NCBI RefSeq assembly: GCF_000003815.2
Contig: NC_049984.1
Span: 24,399,263 to 24,463,262, forward strand
Reading direction: 5' to 3'
Origin: Branchiostoma floridae
Lineage: Eukaryota > Chordata > Leptocardii > Amphioxiformes > Branchiostomatidae
DNA length: 64,000 nucleotides
Made by a program: the position numbers and the translations under genes. Every line of letters starts with the position of its first letter. The first letter of the stretch is position 1. Under the pieces are notes generated by a model that did not search any database, had not been told where the DNA came from, and saw only the letters and a program-made list of their open reading frames with translations. Of the stretch, positions 49,701-58,887 are shown in pieces.

Positions 49701-52700
49701 GCTTTTAATGTCATTTAGCAAGCAATTTTGGACAATGTCAATGATGTTTAATGTCTGTCATTTACTACCAACTACCTACTATGTCTTGTGTCTTATCTAC
49801 TGTTTCAAAGGCACCAAAGTTCCAAAAAGATGTATTTTGTACATGTCACAGTACTCCATGGGTGGCTCTGACATCGCATTGAAGTCATAGTTTCTACATT
49901 TTGAAAATCATGTAATTGTAGTGATACTGATGTATGCACTGTTGACTTTGTACCCGCTTTTCCAGTCTTCCACTGTTTGCTGTGATAAACGTTTGTTTGT
50001 TTGTTTGTTTGTTTGTTAGGGTCGGCAGGAGGATGCAGAAGAGTTTCTGTCCTGCGTGCTGAACGGCATCCATGAAGAGATGCAGGTGGCCATGAAGATG
50101 GCACAGAAAGGTATTAATTTCTTTTCCTGCTTTAACTATTTTTCCTATCCCCCTCATTGTTTTGAAGCCTACAACTTGTTAAAATAAAATTGAGCAATTC
50201 TGTCATTTCATCAACTTCATGGCATGAAGTTCAGATTTTGGGAATGAATAGTGTTAACTATTTGTCCATCCCAACCACCAAATTTCAGTCCCACGAAAGA
50301 TGGACAGGTCCTGGAGACAGCCTGTCCTGTACAAAAAGAATATACACAGCAAGGAGTAGTTCATTATCCCCTGACAGGGATAAACAAGTCCATTAGCCCG
50401 ATTGTCCCGGACAAGTAAAAGTGCTGTTCGGGCAAGCAAAAGTACTTCCCCACTTGCCCGACGGGCAAGTAAGAATTTCCAGATGTGACCCGCTCAAATT
50501 ATCACTGAGTGTGACAGCACATGGGGCTGAATGTCTGCCTATATTGACCATGTCATTTTTAAGCCAGTAGAGACATCGATTTTGTTGTTGTTGCTGTCCT
50601 CGTTTAACGTCTTATTATTTTGCTAGACGTGGTCTCTTAACAAAAATGAAAATTTATGAAAGTGAAAACACATAGAAAAATGTAATTGAAATTTCGGGCA
50701 AGTGAAAATTTGGTTTGGGCAAGTAAATTTCTAATGTACTTGCCCGATAGGACAAGTGAATTTTTGAAAACTTGTCTAACCCTGCCCTGAGGAAAGTTTG
50801 GCTGTCTGACACAGTGGAAAAGAATTTGCAAGTCTTTTGGTACATCAGAATAGTGAATCATAGTCTTACCAAGGAATTGCTTCTGTTGATAAGCCCAAGA
50901 TGAATACGGAGTTGACACATAAGTGTGACAACCTAGTGAGAAATGTATATGATTGTACATGTGTGTTATATTTGCAGTTCAGTGTTTAAGTTTTGTAATG
51001 GTGTAGGGTGATTGTAGTTCTCCCAGTTTAGTTAAGAAACTGTTCTTGTCCGCTCCAGATAACCAGCCCAAGATGAACGGCGAGTTGACGCCAAAGTCTG
51101 ACGGTCCCTCCTCCCCCACCCCCCGGGAGGACGGAGCGGTGGAGGGGTTCATGATGGAACAGGAAGAGGGCGATGAGGACGAGTGGGAACAAGTGGGACC
51201 AAAGAACAAGTCCACTGTCACACGGACTGTAAGTTCTCATTTCTCTTTGTTTCTCTCTAAGGCCATGTTGATTTGATTATAATACAGTGGAAGCCGGATA
51301 ATTGCACACCCAATTTGGCAGCGAATCCCGTGCAATTATCCGGTGTGTGCGATAATGCGAAGTTACCCAGTTGGACCGCACCGCCACAGGATTTTGGGAT
51401 TCCGTGCAATTGACCGAAGTGTGCGTTTATCCGACGTGCAATTAAATGGCTTCCACTGTATTTATAAGGATGACATCCACGCGCTCAACAATTTTGGGCT
51501 GTTTCCAAAAATTAAAAAAAGTTTTCAAACATACTGTAAGTCGTAACGTCACAAAACAGCTTCAAAATAGGCAAATATATGCCATGGATTGCAAAACAAA
51601 TAAGTTCAACCTTCCTGACCACCTAGATTTTCATAATGAAGGCAACTCTTGTTTGGTCAAACATATTTGCACACTCGCATCAGCCCGGCAGCACATTCCA
51701 CTCTTTTATGGTACATAGAAAAAAAGTTTTAAGCCCCTTCTGACCTCGCTTTGTCCTTTGAACTTTAGACCACAATGCATCACACTGAAGTAGCTTTAGT
51801 AAGGAGGCAAAATTTGAAACCCTTTTACACAGTGAGTTGTGTCATTTCAGTGATCGCTAAGTATTTATTAACTGTTTGTTTAACATTTACCTACTTTTGG
51901 TGCTACCGGTATCTAAGTGTATTAGATTTTCATTATTTGTGTCTCTCCTGTGCACAGGCCAACTTTGTCAGGACCCCAGTATCGGACATCTTTGGTGGCC
52001 AGCTGCGCTCCATCTTTCACCAGCACGGCACCCGAGAGTCGGCCACCTTGCAGCCCTTCTTCACACTGCAGCTGGACATCCAGGTTGGTTTGTTGCTTCC
52101 GTGTATAGAGGTTTTGTTTTTTGCAAATCTGGATGATTGTGTTCCTTTTTGCTTTCTGGATGTGTGTGTTAAAGTTTATATTTGAGTACACTGTCCGAAG
52201 TGTGGCAAGAAGTGATTTGGAAGATAGAGCTGCGACAAAAGTTAGGCTTGGGGGGATGGCACTGGAGTTAAGAAATACACCTTTCTCACGCGGCGGCCAT
52301 GATAGATCTAAAACGAGTTCAATGTGGCAAACAAAAGGCTGTCCATCATAATTAGCGGTTCGACCAATGGTAGCCTGCCAATTAGGAAATTGACCAATAA
52401 GTGAATGGCTGCAAATTCGTTAAAAATTTGCATTATTATGTTTTTATTTTGCATCTCTTAATGGACTATGGGGTCGGTCTACACTACTCTAAATTGCTAC
52501 ATTTTTCGGTGCATAATACTTCTTGTAATATTTATTATTCCTTCTTATATCATGAAAATTTGTGTGGTTTGGGGAAAAACTAAATGGGACCTGATTTTAG
52601 AAATAAGTTTTGACTGTTTGCCTCATTGACCTCTTCTTGGATCTATCATGGCCGCCGCGTGAGAAAGGTGTATAGTGGAACCAGTTGTATATCAGACATT

Positions 52701-54637
52701 CCAGGTCATGAGGTCAATGGAAGAGGCTACAAGTTCACAGGGAGGTATTGTTTTTGGTCTTTTTTTTCCACAGCTTTATGTACATTCACCAAAGAGTGAT
52801 ACGAAGTAATCAATGAACACATGTAATGTTTATTAGAACCATTTGCATATCTAGACATACAAGACCCTTTAGAAACTCTGAGTACTTCATAGCTGTGTGG
52901 GATCAAACTCTTGTTAGAACATTGTCTCATTCTACTTTCTCGTTTTTCTTCAGTCTGAGAAGATTTGGACAGTGAAAGATGCCCTGGAGGCCATGGTGAC
53001 CAAGGAGACAATCCATGGTTACACATGCTCCAAGACCAAGCAAGAGGTAGGGATTGTTATTTAAGAGTAAGTATACCAGTAGTGTTGGACATAAATCCTT
53101 ACTATAACTAGTATAAGGTATCTACATTCATGGACTATGGTGTAGGTATAGACAGATCCCTTAGCCCATACATATCTGTCAAAACTAAGAAATGAAGTTA
53201 TACATGATAATGCAAAAGTTTGACTTACAGTAGTTGCATGCAGCCACATTGGCTGAAATGCTTGTTACTATTCTCTCATTGGTTGAAGTGTTAATTGAGA
53301 TGGACAGCCTCAAGCAGGCTTTTAGTCAGGCAGCGGTACGCCTGTATTGTACGGCCTTACACTGGGGAGCACATCCTCTGACAAGCATGAAATTCTGATT
53401 GACCAGGGATACTACAGGTCACATATGGCCTGTCTGACAGTAAATTTGCTTCATTCCCCAAAATTTGCACCTCAAAATGTGGGAAATGGTGTTTCAGAGA
53501 GTTATGAATTTCAAAATGTACTGAGTGAGGATGTCCCCAGACCCCCTACAATACTCGCACCTGCAGCGCTCACAGAACGGCAAGAATTTGGACACCCTAT
53601 GATAAAATCCTAGCTAAAAGCCTGGCCTCAAGTAGAACAGGGATGTAAGTAGTGGAAGGGATGTCTATATGTGACTCTGAGTGATGTTATGATATGCTTG
53701 AAGGTGGAGGCATCCCGGCGCATGATGATCGAAGAACTTCCCCCAGTCCTGGTGCTGCACCTGAAACGCTTCGTCTACGACAAAACGGGCGGTTCCCAGA
53801 AGGTGCAGAAGAGGGTGGACTTCAACATCGAACTGGACATTAACAAAGGTAGGAAGGGAGAAGGGTGTTTGGGAAGGCAATGGTTTCCTATCTTTTATGG
53901 GTCAAGTGTTGAGAATAAGCAAGGTGTGCATTAATGTTTTTGATGTAAGAGTAAGATAGAAATACTAAATAATAGAAAACATGTGTAAAATGTAATATGT
54001 AAGGACACAATTCTCATCATAGCATTTTGTGTTGAATGTCGCTCTCTCTCTCGTTGTATTTACTATAATCATTATACTGAATGCTTATTACGTTTTCCCC
54101 ACTGTCTTCTTTCTTCTTCTGTCAGGAACCAATCAGAGCTTAGAACTGATTTGAACCAATCAGAGCTTAGAACTTATTTGAACCAATCTGAGCATAAAAC
54201 TGGTTTGAACCAATCAAAGCTTAGAACTGCCATGAACCAATCAGAGCTGACATCAGCATATTTCTTGTAGCTGTATGCAAATATGACACAGGGAAAGCAA
54301 AAAGCTACAGGGAAAACATTCTGAATTTTGCAAAAATGTTGCCTTTCTAGTTTGATAATATATATTTTCTTCTTTCCCACCAGAACTGCTGTCGCCAGCA
54401 GTGAAGAACAAGCTCCACCAGGGCCAGCGTACCTACCGCCTGTTCGCCGTGGTCTACCACCACGGGAAGAACGCCACGGGCGGACACTACACCACCGACG
54501 TGTTCCACGTGGGCATCAACGGTTGGCTCCGCTTCGACGACCAGAACGTGAAGGTGGTGACCTCGCAGCAGGTGATGAAGTACACCCCTCCGCGTGTGCC
54601 ATACCTCCTGTACTACCGCCGCTGTGACCTGATCTGA
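32319..54637 (+). CDS. USP10: Ubiquitin carboxyl-terminal hydrolase 10 (USP10), complete, 15 coding exons
   Basis: USP10 is a cysteine protease that removes ubiquitin from cytosolic and ribosomal substrates and, in vertebrates, from p53 and Beclin complexes. It binds G3BP and restrains stress granules. I joined exons with GT-AG borders and matching phases: 32319-32336, 39894-39995, 40358-40412, 43563-44574, 46721-46899, 47324-47415, 48226-48338, 48902-48954, 49470-49570, 50020-50110, 51059-51228, 51958-52083, 52954-53046, 53704-53848, 54384-54637. The product is 867 aa (human 798). Exon 1 (MARVQT) is tentative but has an in-phase consensus donor. The intron after it is 7.5 kb and full of transposon remnants. 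The protein aligns with human USP10 from FGDF near the N-terminus to [10 protein letters not shown] at the end. Confidence 0.96.
33271..33762. mobile_element. MITE with TAAGGCCTAG-type ends, copy 3 (USP10 intron 1)
   Basis: The left end taaggcctaag and right end cttggcctaag pair. Internal cacctacccaaccaacc is a diverged form of the phrases in copies at 10056 and 23009. A perfect 38-bp tandem duplication (33557-33632) lies inside. Confidence 0.55.
33557..33632. repeat. 38-bp perfect tandem duplication
   Basis: The 38-bp unit beginning aggatgctgaaaatattag is present twice without a mismatch, so the duplication is recent. Confidence 0.9.
34483..34770. mobile_element. Foldback element, 'gtcatacc / gttgtattcta' family, copy 2
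   Basis: It shares tgtcatacctgg, cgtttgatacaggtgttccg and gcgttgtattctatta with 13845-14265. The GC-rich centre is mostly lost. USP10 intron 1. Confidence 0.7.
35116..35332. mobile_element. MITE, 'ctgtaaatgcattt' family, copy 3 (USP10 intron 1)
   Basis: The left end tactgtaaatgcatttaag pairs with the right end tctgcatttacagta. The interior is rich in gcggt/accgc words (aaaaccaccgcgaacatt). TA-type ends suggest Tc1/mariner-like mobilisation, but this is inference. Confidence 0.85.
35775..35870. repeat. Two-copy tandem repeat around 'gaatgagtgaaggact'
   Basis: The phrase acctttatcaacac...gagtttgga(a)atgagtgaaggact occurs twice in a row with small differences. USP10 intron 1. Confidence 0.7.
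36044..36459. mobile_element. CAGGG...CCCTG element, 'acctgca' subfamily, copy 1, with nested MITE
   Basis: It starts cagggcttgaaatacatg and ends ggatttcgagccctg. acctgca/tgcaggt words are repeated near both ends. A pogo-like MITE (36177-36258) is inserted in it. No clean flanking duplication was seen for this copy. Confidence 0.8.
36177..36258. mobile_element. Pogo/Tigger-like MITE, short copy 2 (82 bp)
   Basis: It starts tacagtagaagcctgttaat and ends agcggcttctactgta; the ends are near-perfect inverted repeats. It is nested in the element at 36044-36459. Confidence 0.85.
37360..37440 (-). other. tRNA-like sequence (SINE head or tRNA pseudogene)
   Basis: On the minus strand atggtcaagtgg (A-box-like, 37421-37432) and agttcaatcc (B-box-like, 37374-37383) are spaced about as in a tRNA. 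The acceptor and anticodon stems do not pair well, so a functional tRNA is unlikely. Confidence 0.35.
38136..38483. mobile_element. CAGGG...CCCTG element, 'gtgcaccca' subfamily, copy 2
   Basis: It starts catggctcgaaattcattt and ends cagtatttcgagccctg, with target duplication acata (38131-38135 and 38484-38488). It is the reverse-orientation relative of 21944-22304 with high similarity throughout. USP10 intron 1. Confidence 0.88.
39103..39411. mobile_element. CAGGG...CCCTG element, 'acctgca' subfamily, copy 2
   Basis: It starts cagggctcaaaatacat and ends gtagtatttcgagccctg, with target duplication tacag (39098-39102 and 39412-39416). It matches 36044-36459 in reverse orientation but lacks the nested MITE, which supports that MITE being an insertion. 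USP10 intron 1. Confidence 0.88.
40096..40215. mobile_element. Foldback element, 'gtcatacc' family, partial copy 3
   Basis: acttctggcgcattttgcat, ggtgggtatgaca and accctcggtcccagc match the middle of 13845-14265. USP10 intron 2. Confidence 0.65.
40664..40709. repeat. (TG)n microsatellite in USP10 intron 3
   Basis: An uninterrupted run of about 23 TG repeats, with further gtgtgt words up to 40741. Potential Z-DNA former and length-polymorphic marker. Confidence 0.95.
41655..41722 (-). other. tRNA-like sequence, degenerate
   Basis: On the minus strand tggctcagtgg is a perfect A-box match and ggatcgaatcc a good B-box match, but D-stem and acceptor pairing fail. The flanks carry aggcaacattttcgcgaaaa, a phrase dispersed in this window. 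Likely a SINE head or tRNA pseudogene. Confidence 0.4.
41951..42235. repeat. Two-copy tandem repeat, ~158 bp unit (USP10 intron 3)
   Basis: tgtgcgttgat, gcgactttg/gcgactgta, caatcaaaaagct and tgacagcttccattttt recur in order with a period of about 158 bp. Each unit has a CCAAT-like ccaatcaaaaagc. Confidence 0.75.
42280..42529. mobile_element. 'acttgcccg' subfamily element, degenerate
   Basis: The right end gtggacttgtccaaccctg and internal cacttgcccgggacaatc match 50375-50784. Left limit approximate. USP10 intron 3. Confidence 0.5.
42874..43066. mobile_element. MITE, 'ctgtaaatgcattt' family, copy 4 (USP10 intron 3)
   Basis: The left end tactgtaaatgcatttagg pairs with the right end tttctgcattttacaata. 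Interior words include tcgcggggatttaattt and ggtggtttaaagtt. Confidence 0.85.
44777..44910. mobile_element. MITE, 'ctgtaaatgcattt' family, copy 5 (USP10 intron 4)
   Basis: The left end tactgtaaatgcatttaat pairs with the right end tctgcatttacagta. A 134-bp compact copy. Confidence 0.88.
45052..46353. mobile_element. hAT-like non-autonomous element (1302 bp), USP10 intron 4
   Basis: It starts caggcttttagctag and ends ctagctaaaagcctg, with a perfect 8-bp target duplication ctcttaat (45044-45051 and 46354-46361), the hallmark of hAT transposons. It contains a GC-rich patch (45170-45360) and a ccgggggaggatacccccgg palindrome near 46230. No transposase frame was recognised. Related to 53315-53624. 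Confidence 0.92.
47492..47704. mobile_element. Foldback MITE (213 bp) in USP10 intron 6
   Basis: The left end taacgctagttcaccttta pairs with the reverse of the right end over about 45 bp with a few mismatches (gtaacctttatcc against gtaacctatatcc). No coding capacity. Confidence 0.85.
48385..48486. mobile_element. Small foldback MITE (102 bp) in USP10 intron 7
   Basis: The ends taatctccaagcaga and tctgcttggagatta are perfect 15-bp inverted repeats. Confidence 0.8.
49991..50017. repeat. USP10: (GTTT)n microsatellite forming USP10 exon 10 acceptor tract
   Basis: Seven gttt units run directly into the splice acceptor gttag at 50015-50019. The usual pyrimidine tract of this acceptor is therefore a tetranucleotide repeat. 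Confidence 0.85.
50375..50784. mobile_element. CAGGG...CCCTG element, 'acttgcccg' subfamily, complete
   Basis: It starts cagggataaacaagtcc and ends acttgtctaaccctg, flanked by ccctga (50369-50374 and 50785-50790). Many gcccg/cgggc(aagt) words face each other near both ends. USP10 intron 10. Confidence 0.85.
51283..51460. mobile_element. Pogo/Tigger-like MITE, copy 3 (178 bp)
   Basis: It starts tacagtggaagccggataat and ends aatggcttccactgta. Near-palindromic along its length. USP10 intron 11. Confidence 0.9.
52278..52670. mobile_element. MITE with perfect 31-bp GC-rich ends (USP10 intron 12)
   Basis: The ends cacctttctcacgcggcggc... (52278-52308) and 52640-52670 are perfect 31-bp inverted repeats with TA on both sides. 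The 393-bp body is AT-rich. Each end contains gcggcggccatgat, which resembles a YY1-type site. No other copy was seen in the window. Confidence 0.9.
52676..52925. repeat. Dispersed repeat, copy 1 (shared with SIAE intron)
   Basis: atatcagacattccaggtca, gaggtcaa(t/c)ggaaga and catgtaatgtttat recur in the same order at 59283-59530. Borders and class are unknown. Confidence 0.7.
53315..53624. mobile_element. hAT-like MITE (310 bp), USP10 intron 13
   Basis: It starts caggcttttagtcagg and ends tagctaaaagcctg, with a perfect 8-bp target duplication gcctcaag (53307-53314 and 53625-53632). Its interior phrase acaagcatgaaattctgatt recurs near 19530 (reverse) and 63440. Confidence 0.92.
54127..54250. 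repeat. USP10: 27-bp CCAAT minisatellite in USP10 last intron
   Basis: Five units start aaccaatc at 54127, 54154, 54181, 54208 and 54235 (period exactly 27), for example aaccaatcagagcttagaac. The core matches the KIF4 intron 17 array and the KIF4 promoter CCAAT box, but the spacers are unrelated. Confidence 0.92.
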
Positions 54638-56985
54638 GGCGTCTCCATCTCGCAATGCCAAGTGTTTCCTTTTTTTACTGACGGCATCTTACGACCGGAC
54701 TATGGAGTTTGAGCCCTCGAGAAAGCGCGAGGAGCAATGAAGCTGCTTTACGTCGTGACTAAGACCGGCAGCGAAATGACTCGAATAGCTTGAATGTCGA
54801 CACTTCGCTCTGGACGAAGGTTGACAATTAATGCTGCTGACCTACTACTAGTATGAAGAAGAGCGTCTAATCATAATGCAGCTATACGAACTATAATATA
54901 AGATGCATCAAGCAAGTGGGAAAGAGAGACCAAGACATACTGGGAAAGGATTTAAGTGTATTCCAACGATAAAGGAGTATCGGTGCTTTGAAGACTTTTG
55001 TACAGGCTTGGTTGTTTTACCACAAAACGTAGACTTAAGCTTGTAATGGCACACTGCTCCTTATCGTTAATATGTAGGGATGTTCACTACAGACATCTTT
55101 ACAGTTGATAAATGTAGAAGCTGTACAGTATGGCTTCAGATATCTGAAACTTGACTGCACTTATTTGAAAGACGAAACGACTCCTTAGATAAGAGATTTC
55201 AATTTCAACATGCAGTTAAATTGTCTGTACTTGTAGGGCTTTGTCGTATTTAGGAGGATCAAATTTTCTTGGGGAAGAGTGACTCTGGGAAAGATGATGC
55301 CCAAAGTTCTGAAGAACATGTCATAGATACGTTGGGATAGTTTGTCATGAAAAAGGTTTTGGATAACTTAAAGTGTAAAAACAAAAATTCACGAAGAGAT
55401 TGAGCTAAGGTATTCATTGACTGAATATACTTTTCAAATGACAAGAAGTTATCAAGAGCAGAAAGTTGATAAAAAGCAAGGGTGTGTACAAGCTCATGTT
55501 TTGCCAAGTTGCAGCTTTTTCCTGCCACCAAGGCAACATTTTCAAACTGCTCCGAGGCAAACATTGAAACGTTAATGAAACTTAGATGCTGCCAGCAAAG
55601 TGTGCTGCATCATTGAGCAGCCAATCAGTGATTTACAAGCAAGAGAGAAGGCTGTGCATGCTTGAAGAAGAATGAGGAACCTTTATATTTTGTACCAAAC
55701 TGAATAGAAAGTAACCTTCGTAAGATACGTAGGTAAATAAAAGATATTGAGAAAAAGCAGCAACGTCCTGAGAAAGGAATATATTAGATATACATTTCTT
55801 TCGTAAATGTCTGATATGAAAGTGGTATGTTGATGTGGCAAACATTGTGCCAGTTGCGTTTCTGAGAATTTGCAAAGAAAACTGCAGATTCGTACTTTAA
55901 AGAAAACAAAGGGAAAAGTGGTAAGGAATATGGTTACTTCAAGGCATAAGACTTGGATGATTGAGTTGTATATGCAGAAATCCACCATTCAGCTAGCAAT
56001 AATTTTTGCCTGTAAGACGAGAAAGGATGATTTCTCAGGTCTTGTCCAAAATCTGAAGACTGCTGTGCAATATAAAGCCTTTCCTTTTTGCATATGATTT
56101 TTTTTTTCTGTTATTTCGTTCTGTTTTCATCGTTGTCACTTGAAAACGTCCTCTTTGCCTGTCCAAACCAATTCTGCTTTTGCGTGACATCCACTGTTAC
56201 TAAGAATACTACACCCCATTAGTATAGTATATGGTGTAGTCATCTCAATTTATATAGTTACACCACTTTACTTCCGCTCAAAAATTTATGTCAAAACTGC
56301 ACCTTGTGATTCTGTTTAAATCATAGTTTTGAAAAGATGTTAACCCTTGTTGTACTGAACTAGCTTTGTGGCACAAAGATAGTATTCGTTACAGGGTAAG
56401 GCATCTAGAGCTATATAGTGCAACCTTGTCTTCAGATACAAAAGTGTTGGATAGATCTGCTGTATCAACATTCATAGATAGTGTACTTTATTCTAGTTTA
56501 CTTTTTTTTTGGAGGAAGAAGTGAAGTTAGTTTTGTCTTTGGTGTGTATTTCTGTCAGCACTGTCGATGATCATTGTTTCTCGAATCCTTCCCAAAGCTT
56601 TCTGTGCAAACGAGTTCTTCCTACCTACACTGCATGTTGTGTTGCACAAGAAGGCAGCTTTTCTACTTTTTTGAGATAAACACCCGACATTGGGGAGAAA
56701 AGATGTACAGATTCGAAGCGCCCTTGCTTAACAATTTCGTGGGAAGATAGTACCAAAATGAGATAATTACGAAGAGTTGTAGAAAGGGGCAAGTTATATT
56801 AATTTGCTATTGCAAGGCAACGATTAACTGCATTGTACCATAAGTTGTGTATTAGGTGGAAGGGCATCTTGTGCACATCTAACTTAGATTTAGCATATAT
56901 GAAAATGTTATGAAATGGTTGTTACGTCATGACCTAGGAACTTCGAGGTGAATAAAATAGCATTGCTTTGCAAAAACTGCCTTTG
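54638..56985 (+). other. USP10: USP10 3' UTR with poly(A) signal
   Basis: After the TGA at 54635-54637 a long AT-rich stretch without coding signature leads to aataaa at 56951-56956, the likely poly(A) signal. Length about 2.3 kb. No transposon family was recognised inside, unlike the introns. Confidence 0.6.
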
Positions 56986-57794
56986 GTAATACTTTATTTC
57001 GCACCAAGAGTGAATTTTAATACATCTCTGAAAGAGGTTGACAATCTATTCTTATTTGCATAGCAGAATAACAAGATTCTAGTGTTTTATTGGACCAACA
57101 TTTCAATTTACGGTTATAATAGGACCGCATCTGTAACTTACAGCGAAACCTTTGCTGCAGTGCAATGTGAACCAGTCAGAATTGCACAGAGGAAGGTGAC
57201 AGACGGTCACCAAAATGTTGGTTGAATAAAACACTAGTCTTGGTTGCATACAAAGAATCTTGACAATGTTTACAGTGACTTAGTGATATTTGCATAGCAG
57301 TAATAGTTTCCTCCTTATAATTTATGTCACTGACAAGGTTATATTCTACATTCATTCTAGTGAATTTGAATTCTAGAATTGTAGATGTACATCTAGTACA
57401 TGTTAAGTTAATACTCATAATGCACAATGTTCAATGCTAATTCAGAAGGCACAGAGCAATGACAAAAAATTCTATTGAAAGTTTAAAATGTACACATGTA
57501 GTCACAATCCATTCAACATTCCGACAACATTCATAAAACCAATAATATTAGACAATTCTATTCCAAGTTGTTTGCATTATTCGTTCTTTCAAAACACAAA
57601 TCATTACAATCCATAATCAACAGCATTGAATTTGACAGGGTGTATCAAATCAATGGGGGAATGTTGTGGAAGATAAAAGGCATGGATTCTTTTGTCCACA
57701 ATCAAGGCTATATTGGTTAACTTTACCAAATTAAGCAATGTTATAAAATGGCACCACATGATTATTGTCATATTTACCATCATTTTTATGACAG

Positions 57795-57935
57795 TACAGA
57801 AGAAACCAGTTAATTGCACAACGGATAACTGCACACCTCTGTTAATTGCATGGATTCCCAAAGTCCAGTAGCAATGCAGTCCAGCTGAATAACTTTTCTT
57901 TTTTGCACCATCCGCATAATTGCATAAAATGAACT
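57795..57935. mobile_element. Pogo/Tigger-like MITE, copy 4, right end lost
   Basis: tacagaagaaaccagttaat, ggataactgcacacctctgt and gcagtccagctgaataactt match 9492-9678. The right terminus is diverged. Confidence 0.7.
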
Positions 57936-58417
57936 GGCAAATGGCAAATACAATTCAAGTGAACCCAAATTCCCAGGTGCTTGAATAGTCTAACATTGCA
58001 TTTGAAGTAAACTGTGCGGGTGTACTTTGGGCATAGATGAAACTTCCTGGTATAAAATTGCAGAGTCAATGAGTTACATAAAAAGAAGTAATTTCTGGTA
58101 CTGTACATGTACATCTGACACACCTATTAAACTTTCTAGCATAAAATTCACAATAATTTCTAATAATGCACATGCACGGATAATCTGATTAAAATTCATT
58201 CCAGATATGCCCATTTATTTAGTAATATCAATATGTAGCATTAAATTTACAATCCAGGGAAATTTTTTCTTCAAGGTAAATGATCATGAATCTGTACTTT
58301 TTAAAAACGGGATAGTTGATGATGGCATGGTCACATACGTTGTAGGTCCTTGTATAACTATATTTTTTATGTTGCAGAATTTTCTAACAAGCTGTGACAA
58401 ACTGCCAATAAGGAATG

Positions 58418-58575
58418 ACACGTATAGAATACAGCATGGCCTATTACGTATCTTCTGAGATTTCAGCCCGACCTGCGGGAGGGCTGGGATCAAGGGTGAT
58501 GCGGACTTCACTCACTGTCATACCCACCAGAGAAAACTCATATTCTTCAAAATGCCCCAGAAGTTTTGAGAAAAT
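58418..58575. mobile_element. Foldback element, 'gtcatacc' family, partial copy 4 (inverted)
   Basis: cgtatagaatacagcatggc, gcgggagggctgggatc, gtcatacccaccagagaaaa and aaaatgccccagaagttt match the reverse of 14040-14240. Confidence 0.7.
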
Positions 58576-58887
58576 TTGTTGTCATTAACACAAAATGTTA
58601 AAACATATTTTGAAATTCATTATTTGAATATTTCTACAGCACTCAACACCCTGAATTTTGCAGGAAATACTTGAATGCATTACTACATTGTACCCTGAGA
58701 ATTTCATCAGTTAACAACTATCGTACAATGATCCCATGACATATATGACTGTTCCAAAATTGACCGACTGTGCATATTCTATCCCTGTCTAGCAAGGGTG
58801 CATCTTGTCTGGTAAAAGCAGACAAATAAAGACCCCCAAAACAATACCTCACAGACTGAGGTATAACATTGCACATATTTGGCCATT

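Larger units (their letters stand above)
50020..54637 (+). other. USP10: USP10 exons 10-15: catalytic core and His box
   Basis: Exon 10 has [20 protein letters not shown] (the USP QQDAxE-type segment). Exon 11 is an acidic insert ending [18 protein letters not shown]. Exon 12 has [16 protein letters not shown]. Exon 14 has [19 protein letters not shown]. Exon 15 holds the His box [12 protein letters not shown] with His818 and the following Asp pair in WLRFDDQNV, completing the Cys-His-Asp triad. The enzyme should be active. Confidence 0.95.
56993..58887 (-). other. SIAE: SIAE 3' UTR / converging 3' ends
   Basis: On the minus strand aataaa is at 56993-56998, a candidate SIAE poly(A) signal about 40 bp from that of USP10. 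If used, the SIAE 3' UTR is 1.9 kb and includes a degenerate pogo-like MITE (57795-57935) and a fragment of the gtcatacc family (58418-58575). A nearer poly(A) site cannot be excluded. Confidence 0.45.
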
